A stretch of DNA of 64,000 nucleotides. Origin: Thunnus maccoyii. Its lineage: Eukaryota > Chordata > Actinopteri > Scombriformes > Scombridae. The notes beneath the pieces were generated by a model that was not told where the DNA came from, ran no database searches, and saw only the letters and a list, made by a program, of their open reading frames with translations. A program made the translations under genes and the position numbers. Location of the stretch: NCBI RefSeq assembly GCF_910596095.1, contig NC_056540.1:23968001-24032000 (forward strand), given 5' to 3'. How positions within the stretch are numbered: the first letter of the stretch is position 1; the number at the start of each line of letters is the position of its first letter. This document shows, piece by piece, positions 1 to 8,328 of this stretch.

Positions 1-1472
1 TTGATGTAGCAGTAAATCATCTCAGTGAGTTCTTTGGTGATTACCACTACATTGGTGCCAGCAGGTGTTTTATATCTGGGAAATACACAAAGCTCATTCC
101 CGCCTTTGTCTTTTTGTATCTCCCCGTCCTCCTCCGTTAACAGATGGTCGACACTCTTGAAGATGACCTCCATCGACTGGTTGCTTACAGCTTTACACTT
201 GTGATGGAATTTCTTCTTCAGTTGTGTCACCATGCGATGTATCGACGCTTTGGCGACGAGCTTTGCAAAGAAGTTCTTTATAAGGCTGCTCGCTCTTTTC
301 AGAGACACTCTGCCCTTATGTTTGGATGCTCTAATTAAAGTCTTGACCTCACTGGCAATCATTTTAGCAATGTCCTTAGACACAACCTCAATGTCAGAAG
401 AAGTCTCAGACTTCAGCAGCTCATACTCAGAATCTTCTACATCCTGGAAAAGAGGCTCTGTGATGTCATCAACAGCTTTTTCAATGATCTCCTGGACAAC
501 TTTAGCTGTTTCAACCACAAATGGGTCTTGCGGTGACTCCTCCTCAGCTTGTGGCTCCTCCTCGTCTTCTTCCTCCAGATCCGGCAAGACAAATGGGTCT
601 TGTGGTGGCTCTTCCTCAGCTTGTGGCTCCTCCTCCTCCTGTGACTGACAGCTGTCACTGTCATCTTCGTCCTCCGGATCCTGCAAGACAAATGGGTCTT
701 GTGGTGGCTCTTCCTCAGATTGTGGCTCCTCCTCCTCCTGTGACTGACAGCTGTCACTGTCGTCTTCGTCCTCCGGATCCTGCAAGACAAATGGGTCTTG
801 TGGTGGCTCTTCCTCAGATTGTGGCTCCTCCTCCTCCTGTGACTGACAGCTGTCATTGTCATCTTTGTCCCAAAGATCCTTAAAAAATAGCTGTGAGCTG
901 GTCGTCATTTGGGAGGAAGACCGGCTCCCTCTCTTCTGACGTGCTCGGGGTGTACACATTTTTATTTTGCCACATCTTTTCACAAACCTTTTCAACATTT
1001 TTGAGGTGAGGATAATCATATTGTTCAATCTGCTGGGGCGTGTGACGTGCTGGCTTATTCCAGACTCGGTGGTGTTAGCAGCAGAGAGGGCAGAGCTGAC
1101 ACTCTTTGTGACCTCTTTAGCCAGCAAGTTTGTCAGACGTTCAGAGCTGACACACTTGGGTTGGTCCTCCAAGTCCAGAGCTTCAGCAAAGCTCTGACCC
1201 AGTGTGTCGCCCAGTTTTGTCTGAACTTCCTCCTCAGAAATGGTGACACTCCTGTTCTTGAGCGAACCCAAACAGGAGTTTGTCACTGCTTGAATAATTT
1301 CAAGCATCAGCTCAGCAAGAAAGATTTTGGTGGCATTGTCAGGAAAACCGCTTTTCAACAGAGTCCACTGGTCCTCTGTCATCCTGTTAACAAAGGTTTG
1401 GATTGGCGGGCGAAAAATTTCAACTGTGATCTCCAGCATCTCCTTTGAGCAAGAGTTTCCTGTTCTATTCAT
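1..1472 (-). CDS. Intronless unrecognised protein, left palindrome copy (3' end outside window)
   Basis: The start codon is the reverse complement of 1470-1472, and the frame stays open to the window edge for 490 codons. It is the inverted twin of the plus-strand gene at 6034-8328: position 1 corresponds to 7604, and the coding length up to that point differs by exactly 99 bases, one unit of the internal acidic repeat (three units here, four in the other copy). The substitutions I followed keep the frame; for example the early residues read MLEITVEIF here and MLDIRVEIF in the twin. I saw no stop or frameshift in the segments I checked, so this looks like a second functional copy and not a pseudogene. 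The function is unknown. Whether it also ends in the hairpin satellite cannot be seen. Confidence 0.75.
   Translation of the reverse strand, partial: MNRTGNSCSKEMLEITVEIFRPPIQTFVNRMTEDQWTLLKSGFPDNATKIFLAELMLEIIQAVTNSCLGSLKNRSVTISEEEVQTKLGDTLGQSFAEALDLEDQPKCVSSERLTNLLAKEVTKSVSSALSAANTTESGISQHVTRPSRLNNMIILTSKMLKRFVKRCGKIKMCTPRARQKRGSRSSSQMTTSSQLFFKDLWDKDDNDSCQSQEEEEPQSEEEPPQDPFVLQDPEDEDDSDSCQSQEEEEPQSEEEPPQDPFVLQDPEDEDDSDSCQSQEEEEPQAEEEPPQDPFVLPDLEEEDEEEPQAEEESPQDPFVVETAKVVQEIIEKAVDDITEPLFQDVEDSEYELLKSETSSDIEVVSKDIAKMIASEVKTLIRASKHKGRVSLKRASSLIKNFFAKLVAKASIHRMVTQLKKKFHHKCKAVSNQSMEVIFKSVDHLLTEEDGEIQKDKGGNELCVFPRYKTPAGTNVVVITKELTEMIYCYI
557..853 (-). repeat. 99-bp in-frame acidic repeat, about 3 units (left copy)
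   Basis: Coding minisatellite inside the left gene copy. Each unit encodes 33 residues rich in Glu, Asp, Pro and Gln, with the motif QDPFVLQDPEDEDDSD. It has one unit fewer than the right copy, so the copy number changed after the inverted duplication or differed between the progenitor copies. The unit edges are approximate. Confidence 0.75.
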
Positions 1473-1600
1473 GGTGATTGTTATGATGTTTTATCTTCGA
1501 TGCTTGATGATTGATGCTTAATGCGCTCTGTGTACTGCACTGGGCTCAGTTTTCACGTACTAATGTGAAAAGTTAAACACGTCGAATAGACAGAATTGAG

Positions 1601-1610
1601 ATATATACAT
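1601..1610 (-). promoter_or_regulatory. TATA-like box of the left gene copy
   Basis: A TATATAT-type sequence lies about 130 bases upstream of the minus-strand start codon at 1472. It mirrors the TATA-like box at 5898-5907 of the other copy (coordinates sum to about 7506). The motif is seen; its use as a core promoter is inferred. Confidence 0.4.
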
Positions 1611-1647
1611 GTGGTTCTGGGTCTATGAAGGGTACAGTATTTCACAG

Positions 1648-1727
1648 GATCAAAAAAGATCAAAGACGGTCAAAGAAGATCAAAAACGGTCAAAGACGGT
1701 CAAAGAAGATCAAAGACGGTCAAAGGA
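1648..1727 (-). promoter_or_regulatory. 10-bp-phased tandem repeat with TCF/LEF-like cores (left arm)
   Basis: About eight consecutive 10-bp units of the forms GATCAAAGAC and GGTCAAAGAA, just upstream of the left TATA-like box. ATCAAAG matches the TCF/LEF core (A/T)(A/T)CAAAG, and the GTCAAAG units keep the CAAAG core. The period equals about one helical turn, so all cores face the same side of the DNA. The repeat is seen; a regulatory role is inferred. Confidence 0.5.
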
Positions 1728-3122
1728 ACAAAGCCACTGATCTCTATGATGTCACAGATCACAGGAGCCACATTCCATAAACCCCGCCCCAAAGCAGCGA
1801 TTGTTGCTCAGCAACTGTTGCTAAGCGGCTCCAGCACCCTTTGGCAGATTGTGCTGTAGAATTTAGTGTCTTTTTAAAGTCTGAAATGATTTTCAAAGTT
1901 GAAATCAGTTTGATTTGACTTTTTTACTCTCAGTAACAACTGCAGACCAAAAGTAGTGGTTTGGTCTCCCTGACTGATATATTATTATATATGACATCAT
2001 TAGATTATCAATACTGAAGCATCAGTGTGTAAGCAGCATGTTACTGTTGGAGCTGCTGGAGGTGGAGCTAGTTTGAGCTACTTTATATACAGTTAGCTAG
2101 TTCGGTTCAGTGGTTCCCAATCTAGGGGTTGGGCCCCTCCAAGGGGTCACCAGATAAATTTGAGGGGTCGTGAGATGATTAATGGGAGAGAAAAGAAGAA
2201 AAAACAAAACTCTGATACACAAATCTGCTTCCAGTGTTTGGACTTTTCTCTAATCTTTGATTTTTGGGGAAATATTGGATAATTTGAACATTTATTGAAA
2301 TGAAACCATGTAAGAAGTTTAGAGGGAAAAATCACTATTTGGTGGAGTTGGTTACAACTCATAGACGTCTGAAATGTGACCCTGACTACACACTGCTTTT
2401 TGTAAGACATTAAAAGCCAAAAAGGTTGGAAACAAAACTTGTTATATTATCCATTGTGTCAAATCTTCATCTGAAAAGTAACTAAAGCTGTCAAATAAAT
2501 GTAGAAAATAGAAGAGGTGGAAATTATAAAGTAGTATAAAATGGAAATACTCAAGTAAAGTACCTCAAAATTATACTTAAATACATTATTTGATTAAATT
2601 CAATTTACTTTCCAACACTGAAATCACAGACTTTCCTATGAAATGCAACAGGAACAATCTGTATCACATGTTGCTTATTGTGACACACACAGAATGTATT
2701 CACATTTTTTGGTTTGTGTATTTATTTTATTCTGATGTAAAGTTAACTTTATTTTTGGTATTAGAATTCTGTTTATCCATTTTAAATGGATCAGTTTTGT
2801 ATTAGCCATCAAACACACACACACACTGGTGGAAGAAGTACTCAGATCATATACTTAAAAGTAGCAATGCCACAGTTTTAAAGTACTCCATTATAAGTAA
2901 AGTTCCTGCATTCAAAATCCTACTTAAGTAAAAGTAAATAAGTATTATAAGCTAAATGTAGATAAAGTATTCATTCTGCAGTAAAATGTCCCCTGTGACA
3001 TTATTTTATGACATTATAAGATTGTTAATACTGTTGCATCAATGTGTATGCAGCATTTTACTGTTGTTTTACTGTAATAACATACTTTATCAGGGTGTAT
3101 TTAATAAAAAATCATCATAACA

Positions 3123-3332
3123 ACTTCTAGGGCGACATCTGAGTCAGAGAGGAACTTTTCAAAATTGACGAGAATAAAAACTTTCACCCACAATACCATG
3201 GGACAGCCACGACTCAACGCACTGGCCATGCTATCCATCGAAAGCCAGCGGATTCAGCAGCTACAGGACCTCAAGGTGATTGAGAAGTTTGCCCAGAGGA
3301 AAAAACGCCATGCCGCCTTTCTCTTCAAGTGA
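3123..3332 (+). pseudogene. hAT transposase C-terminal fragment (dimerisation region)
   Basis: The conceptual reading includes RATSESERNFSKL, RIKTFTHNT, MGQPRLNALAMLSIE and then IEKFAQRKKRHAAFLFK followed by a stop at 3330-3332. This resembles the hAT C-terminal dimerisation block of ZMYM/P52rIPK-type domesticated and transposon proteins (S-E-x-x-E-R-x-F-S-x-L...RLN-x-L-A-x-L-S-I-E). The catalytic core and BED finger are not visible between the element ends, so it is an inactive remnant. A short ATG-initiated frame exists at 3198-3332, but nothing suggests it is a gene. Confidence 0.65.
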
Positions 3333-4394
3333 GCCCTCAGCTATGGTGAGTGAAAGCTTGTGACAGTAGTAATGTAACTTGTGTAATTGCTCTCCTTCTC
3401 TATCTCTCACTCACTCACTCGCTCACACACACACACACACACATGGACACACAAGGAGAGAGAGAGAGAGAGAGAGTGGCAGCAGGTTAGAGAGTCACAG
3501 AATGGGATAAACAGGGAGTGTCAGGGCAGGGAAGTTGCTGAGGCAGTTGTAACAATATCTTCGTTATTTAGATGTAATTTAATTTAACTTTAATTGATTT
3601 TCAGGAGGCATATTGTTGTTAAATGCATAACTTTATGGGACATGCAGAATTTATGATTTTAGGAGTTTCAGTCTATTGACACCAACAATGGTTTATTCTG
3701 TAGTCACTTGTGCTTCATCTGAAACACTATATTGTCTCCTAACAGGTTGAGAAGACGAAGAGGAGACACAGCAAGAGTGTAAGGAGCAGAGTGTAAGCAG
3801 AGATGTTTTCAAGCCAAACAGCATTTCCTTTGTCACGTGGACTGTGCAACTCGAGTTGAAATTGGTGAACACTTGTAGCACACCCATCCAATTTTTCTTT
3901 TTTTTTGGGGGGGGGGGGGGTACTGCAGTACAAACAGAGAAAACATCTTGAAACTCTGCATCATTTTTGTGGCAGAACATCAAACCACAGTAGAGTAAAG
4001 CAGCCAAACAGCACACATTCTGTACCTACTTAAAACCACAAGAGGTCGCTGTCACAGCACACAACAGCCTATTTCTTCTGTTTGCAGGGTCAATTAACTC
4101 AACTGAGACCTGAAAAATGGAAGAATCTGCTACTCTGATCACCTACTGTCAAACCACCACTGACCTTGTCAAACCACTGATTCCCTGGTCTTCTGATATT
4201 TTGTTTAAATTCTTCTATTTGAAGTTCTTATTCAATTAGCTGTTAAAAGTGTCCTCTGAAAATCAGCAATGTTTCATAAACACAACACAACAAACTAAAA
4301 TGACTGTCTCAGAACTGTCTCCATTTTCTCTGTAATAGATTTGAATTTTCTCAATAATTTTGTTTTGCACAAAATTTGGCTGTGACTGATCTAT
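3333..4394. other. Palindrome spacer, no gene seen
   Basis: Unique sequence between the palindrome arms. It holds CA and GA dinucleotide runs near 3425-3475, a T-run followed by 14 G at about 3907-3920, and short unsupported open frames. I see no gene. Confidence 0.5.
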
Positions 4395-5778
4395 TAAATA
4401 CACCCTTATAAAGTATGTTATTACAGTAAAACAACAGTAAAATGCTGCATACACATTGATGCATCAGTATTAACAATCTTATAATATCATAAAATAATGT
4501 CACAGGGGACATTTTACTGCAGAATGAATACTTTAGCTACATTTAGCTTATAATACTTATTTACTTTTACTTAAGTAGGATTTTGAATGCAGGAACTTTA
4601 CTTATAATGGAGTACTTTGAAACTGTGGCATCGCTACTTTTAAGTATATGATCTGAGTACTTCTTCCACCAGTGTGTGTGTGTGTGTGTGTGTTTGATGG
4701 CTAATACAACACTGATCCATTTAAAATGGATAAATAGAATTCTAATACCAAAAATAAAGTTAACTTTACATCAGAATAAAATAAATACACAAACCAAAAA
4801 ATGTGAATACATTCTGTGTGTGTCACAATAAGCAAAATGTGACACAGATTGTTCCTGTTGCATTTCATAGAAAAGTCTGTGATTTCAGTGTTGGGAAGTA
4901 AATTGAATTTAATCAAATAATGTATTTAAGTATAATTTTGAGGTATTTTACTTGAGTATTTCCATTTTATACTACTTTATAATTTCCACCTCTTCTATTT
5001 TCTACATTTATTTGACAGCTTTAGTTACTTTTCAGATGAAGATTTGACACAATGGATAATATAACAAGTTTTGTTTCCAACCTTTTTGGCTTTTAATGTC
5101 TTACAAAAAGCAGTGTGTAGTCGGGGTCACATTTCAGACGTCTATGAGTTGTAACCAACTCCACCAAATAGTGATTTTTCCCTCTAAACTTCTTACATGG
5201 TTTCATTTCAATAAATGTTCAAATTATCCAATATTTCTCCAAAAATCAAAGATTAGAGAAAAGTCCAAACACTGGAAGCAGATTTGTGTATCAGAGTTTT
5301 GTTTTTTCTTCTTTTCTCTCCCATTAATCATCTCACGACCCCTCAAATTTATCTGGTGACCCCTTGGAGGGGCCCAACCCCTAGATTGGGAACCACTGAA
5401 CCAAACTAGCTAACTGTATATAAAGTAGCTCAAACTAGCTCCACCTCCAGCAGCTCCAACAGTAACATGCTGCTTACACACTGATGCTTCAGTATTGATA
5501 ATCTAATGATGTCATATATAATAATATATCAGTCAGGGAGACCAAACCACTACTTTTGGTCTGCAGTTGTTACTGAGAGTAAAAAAGTCAAATCAAACTG
5601 ATTTCAACTTTGAAAATCATTTCAGACTTTAAGAAGACACTAAATTCTACAGCACAATCTGCCAAAGGGTGCTGGAGCCGCTTAGCAACAGTTGCTGAGC
5701 AACAATCGCTTCTTTGGGGCGGGGTTTATGGAATGTGGCTCCTGTGATCTGTGACATCATAGAGATCAGTGGCTTTGT

Positions 5779-5859
5779 TCCTTTGACCGTCTTTGATCTT
5801 CTTTGACCGTCTTTGACCGTTTTTGATCTTCTCTGATCTTCTCTGATCTTCTTTGATCC
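5779..5859 (+). promoter_or_regulatory. 10-bp-phased tandem repeat with TCF/LEF-like cores (right arm)
   Basis: Mirror of the array at 1648-1727. Units read CTTTGACCGT, CTTTGATCTT and the variant CTCTGATCTT at 10-bp spacing, about 40-120 bases upstream of the right TATA-like box. Some CAAAG cores present in the left copy are mutated here and the reverse, so the arrays have begun to diverge. The function is inferred only. Confidence 0.5.
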
Positions 5860-5897
5860 TGTGAAATACTGTACCCTTCATAGACCCAGAACCACAT

Positions 5898-5907
5898 GTA
5901 TATATCT
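5898..5907 (+). promoter_or_regulatory. TATA-like box of the right gene copy
   Basis: TGTATATATC lies about 130 bases upstream of the ATG at 6034, mirrored in the left arm. This spacing would give a 5' UTR of roughly 100 bases. Confidence 0.45.
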
Positions 5908-6033
5908 CAATTCTGTCTATTCGACGTGTTTAACTTTTCACATTAGTACGTGAAAACTGAGCCCAGTGCAGTACACAGAGCGTATTAAGCATCAATCATC
6001 AAGCATCGAAGATAAAACATCATAACAATCACC

Positions 6034-8328
6034 ATGAATAGAACAGGAAACTCTTGCTCAAAGGAGATGCTGGACATCAGAGTTGAAATTTTTCGCCCGC
6101 CAATCCAAACCTTTGTTAACAGGATGACAGAGGACCAGTGGACTCTGCTGAAAAGCGGTTTTCCCGACAATGCCACCAAAATCTTGCTAGCTGAGCTGAT
6201 GCTTGAAATTATTCAAGCAGTGACAAACTCCTGTTTGGGTTCGCTCAAGAACAGGAGTGTCACCATTTCTGTGGAGGAAGTTCAGATCACACTGGGCGAC
6301 ACACTGGGTCAGAGCTTTGCTGAAGCTCTGGACTTGGAGGACCAACCCAAGTGTGTCAGCTCTGAACGTCTGACAAACTTGCTGGCTAAAGAGGTCACAA
6401 AGAGTGTCAGCTCTGCCCTCTCCGCTGATAACACCGCTGAGTCTGGAACCAGCCAGCATGTCACACGCCCCGGCAGATTGAACAACATGATCACTCACAC
6501 CTCAAAAATGTTGAAAAGGTTTGTGAAAAGATGTGGCAAAATAAAAATGTGCACACTCCGAGCACGTCAGAAGAGAGGGAGCCGGTCTTCCTCCCAAATG
6601 ACGACCAGCTCAGAGCTATTTTTTCAGGATCTTTGGGACAAAGATGACAATGACAGCTGTCAGTCACAGGAGGAGGAGGAGCCACAATCTGAGGAAGAGC
6701 CACCACAAGACCCATTTGTCTTGCAGGATCCGGAGGACGAAGACGACAGTGACAGCTGTCAGTCACAGGAGGAGGAGGAGCCACAAGCTGAGGAAGAGCC
6801 ACCACAAGACCCATTTGTCTTGCAGGATCCGGAGGACGAAGACGACAGTGACAGCTGTCAGTCACAGGAGGAGGAGGAGCCACAAGCTGAGGAAGAGCCA
6901 CCACAAGACCCATTTGTCTTGCAGGATCCGGAGGACGAAGATGACAGTGACAGCTGTCAGTCACAGGAGGAGGAGGAGCCACAAGCTGAGGAAGAGCCAC
7001 CACAAGACCCATTTGTCTTGCCGGATCTGGAGGACGAAGACGAGGAGGAGCCACAAGCTGAGGAGGAGTCACCGCAAGACCCATTTGTGGTTGAAACAGC
7101 TAAAGTTGTCCAGGAGATCATTGAAAAAGCTGTTGATGACATCACAGAGCCTCTTTTCCAGGATGTAGAAGATTCTGAGTATGAGCTGCTGAAGTCTGAG
7201 ACTTCTTCTGACATTGAGGTTGTGTCTAAGGACATTGCTAAAATGATTGCCAGTGAGGTCAAGACTTTAATTAGAGCATCCAAACATAAGGGCAGAGTGT
7301 CTCTGAAAAGAGCGAGCAGCCTTATAAAGAACTTCTTTGCAAAGCTCGTTGCCAAAGCGTCGATACATCGCATGGTGACACAACTGAAGAAGAAATTCCA
7401 TCACAAGTGTAAAGCTGTAAGCAACCAGTCGATGGAGGTCATCTTCAAGGGTGTCGACCATCTGTTAACGGAGGAGGACGGGGAGATACAAAAAGACAAA
7501 GACGGGAATGAGCTTTGTGTATTTCCCAGATATAAAACACCTGCTGGCACCAATGTAGTGGTAATCACCAAAGAACTCACTGAGATGATTTACTGCTACA
7601 TCAAATATGGGAACATGATGCCGGAAATCATTCCAGAGGCCATGAGGAGGAAGGCGGTGGCTGTTCCTCAGGTTGATGCTGCCATGTATGAGGACATACG
7701 CAAGAAAGTCCGCTGTTTCCTGGCTCTCATCAACTGGTGGCAGAAAACCCAGGCTGCCAGCCACTCCGACAGAGTCACACTGGCGTTACAACACCCTGAG
7801 TCACTGTCACAGACACAGTCAGCAGAGGTCAAGGCAGAGGAGGAGCAGGAATCTTTGACACCTACTGCTGTGGCAACCTCTGAAACTGAGGAGACACAAT
7901 CTCGGTCTTCACAGGAACTTGCGAAGAGAAAAGAGATGTCAGTCCTATTCCTCGTGGAAAGGCTGGTTTCTCGAGTCTATAACAAGGCCAAGGTGAAGTG
8001 GACCGTATCACAGCCAGAGGTCATCATCCGGCGTCTCTTCCGGAGGATATGGGCCGAAGTCGAGGAAGTAAAATTAACAATAACCCCAGACACATTTGAA
8101 AAACTCGACAAGGCCGTGTTCAAAGACTTGGCGAAGGAGTGGGGCTGTGCAGAGAATGTGTTGATTTTGATGATTTCAGAGGACCCGGACATGGAAGAAT
8201 TCTTGACTTCCTCTTTCTGCCGGCACCTTGTGACGAAGAAAGGGAATGCCATCACCAGGTTCTTCTCTGCGATGGGAAGAGCTCTCTCCAGGACCTTCAG
8301 ACGGACACACAGGGTTGGGGTTATGTAG
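6034..8328 (+). CDS. Intronless 764-residue protein, family not recognised (right copy)
   Basis: One uninterrupted frame from ATG 6034 to TAG 8326-8328. I do not recognise the family. Visible architecture: residues 1-150 are mainly amphipathic helix with no signal peptide; 160-190 are basic; 207-338 are four acidic 33-residue repeats (SCQSQEEEEPQAEEEP with QDPFVLQDPEDEDD) plus a partial unit; 355-425 are helical with LLKSETSSDIEVVSKDIA; 430-480 are strongly basic and Lys/Arg-rich; 480-580 form a possible globular region; 590-640 are Ser/Thr/Glu-rich linker; 645-764 form a second helical region ending in a basic tail. Short helical motifs of the form E-V-x-x-x-V/L-x-x recur along the protein. 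The stop codon is the first TAG of the downstream satellite, so the natural C-terminus may once have been different. No membrane segment or enzyme motif is visible. A fish-restricted, multicopy, perhaps germline-expressed gene is a guess from its intronless palindromic context. Confidence 0.7.
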   Translation: MNRTGNSCSKEMLDIRVEIFRPPIQTFVNRMTEDQWTLLKSGFPDNATKILLAELMLEIIQAVTNSCLGSLKNRSVTISVEEVQITLGDTLGQSFAEALDLEDQPKCVSSERLTNLLAKEVTKSVSSALSADNTAESGTSQHVTRPGRLNNMITHTSKMLKRFVKRCGKIKMCTLRARQKRGSRSSSQMTTSSELFFQDLWDKDDNDSCQSQEEEEPQSEEEPPQDPFVLQDPEDEDDSDSCQSQEEEEPQAEEEPPQDPFVLQDPEDEDDSDSCQSQEEEEPQAEEEPPQDPFVLQDPEDEDDSDSCQSQEEEEPQAEEEPPQDPFVLPDLEDEDEEEPQAEEESPQDPFVVETAKVVQEIIEKAVDDITEPLFQDVEDSEYELLKSETSSDIEVVSKDIAKMIASEVKTLIRASKHKGRVSLKRASSLIKNFFAKLVAKASIHRMVTQLKKKFHHKCKAVSNQSMEVIFKGVDHLLTEEDGEIQKDKDGNELCVFPRYKTPAGTNVVVITKELTEMIYCYIKYGNMMPEIIPEAMRRKAVAVPQVDAAMYEDIRKKVRCFLALINWWQKTQAASHSDRVTLALQHPESLSQTQSAEVKAEEEQESLTPTAVATSETEETQSRSSQELAKRKEMSVLFLVERLVSRVYNKAKVKWTVSQPEVIIRRLFRRIWAEVEEVKLTITPDTFEKLDKAVFKDLAKEWGCAENVLILMISEDPDMEEFLTSSFCRHLVTKKGNAITRFFSAMGRALSRTFRRTHRVGVM
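6652..7047 (+). repeat. 99-bp in-frame acidic repeat, 4 units
   Basis: Units begin at 6652, 6751, 6850 and 6949, each exactly 99 bases, followed by a degenerate partial unit up to about 7090. Near-identity between units suggests recent homogenisation. The antisense strand is also open across this region, which creates spurious open frames. Confidence 0.9.

Larger units (their letters stand above)
1..3108. repeat. Left arm of large inverted repeat
   Basis: This segment is the reverse complement of about 4395-7604. Matching landmarks include the gene copy, the TATA-like box, the 10-bp repeat array, a shared promoter flank near 1740-2120 and hAT-type repeat tails near 2420-2620 and 2824-3108. 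Paired coordinates sum to 7605 at the outer end and about 7500 at the inner end; most of the change is the 99-bp difference in repeat number. The arms look highly similar by eye. The left outer boundary is outside the window. Confidence 0.9.
2824..4674. mobile_element. hAT-type DNA transposon forming the palindrome centre
   Basis: The ends read CTGGTGGAAGAAGTACTCAG at about 2826 and its inverse ending at about 4672. These are the typical ends of a very common teleost hAT-like repeat. About 280 bases of matching inverted ends enclose a unique interior with a decayed hAT transposase C-terminus at 3123-3332. CA-rich dinucleotide runs flank both ends. Because the inverted similarity continues another 2.8 kb outward on both sides, the true transposon ends and any target-site duplication cannot be separated from the palindrome. 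Confidence 0.55.
4395..7604. repeat. Right arm of large inverted repeat
   Basis: Inverted counterpart of 1-3108 (see that entry). From inside outward it contains the hAT-type end, repeat tails, mirrored promoter flank, phased 10-bp repeats, TATA-like box and the 5' two-thirds of the 764-residue gene. Similarity reaches the position paired with window base 1, so the palindrome probably continues to the left outside the window. Confidence 0.9.

Noticed and set aside
3198-3332. Small 44-residue gene in the palindrome spacer
   Set aside because: The upstream in-frame sequence continues the hAT dimerisation block, so the ATG is an internal Met of a truncated transposase.
6491-7084. 197-codon minus-strand open frame across the acidic repeats
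   Set aside because: The 99-bp period leaves the antisense frame open by composition. The same artefact appears in the left arm at 521-883.
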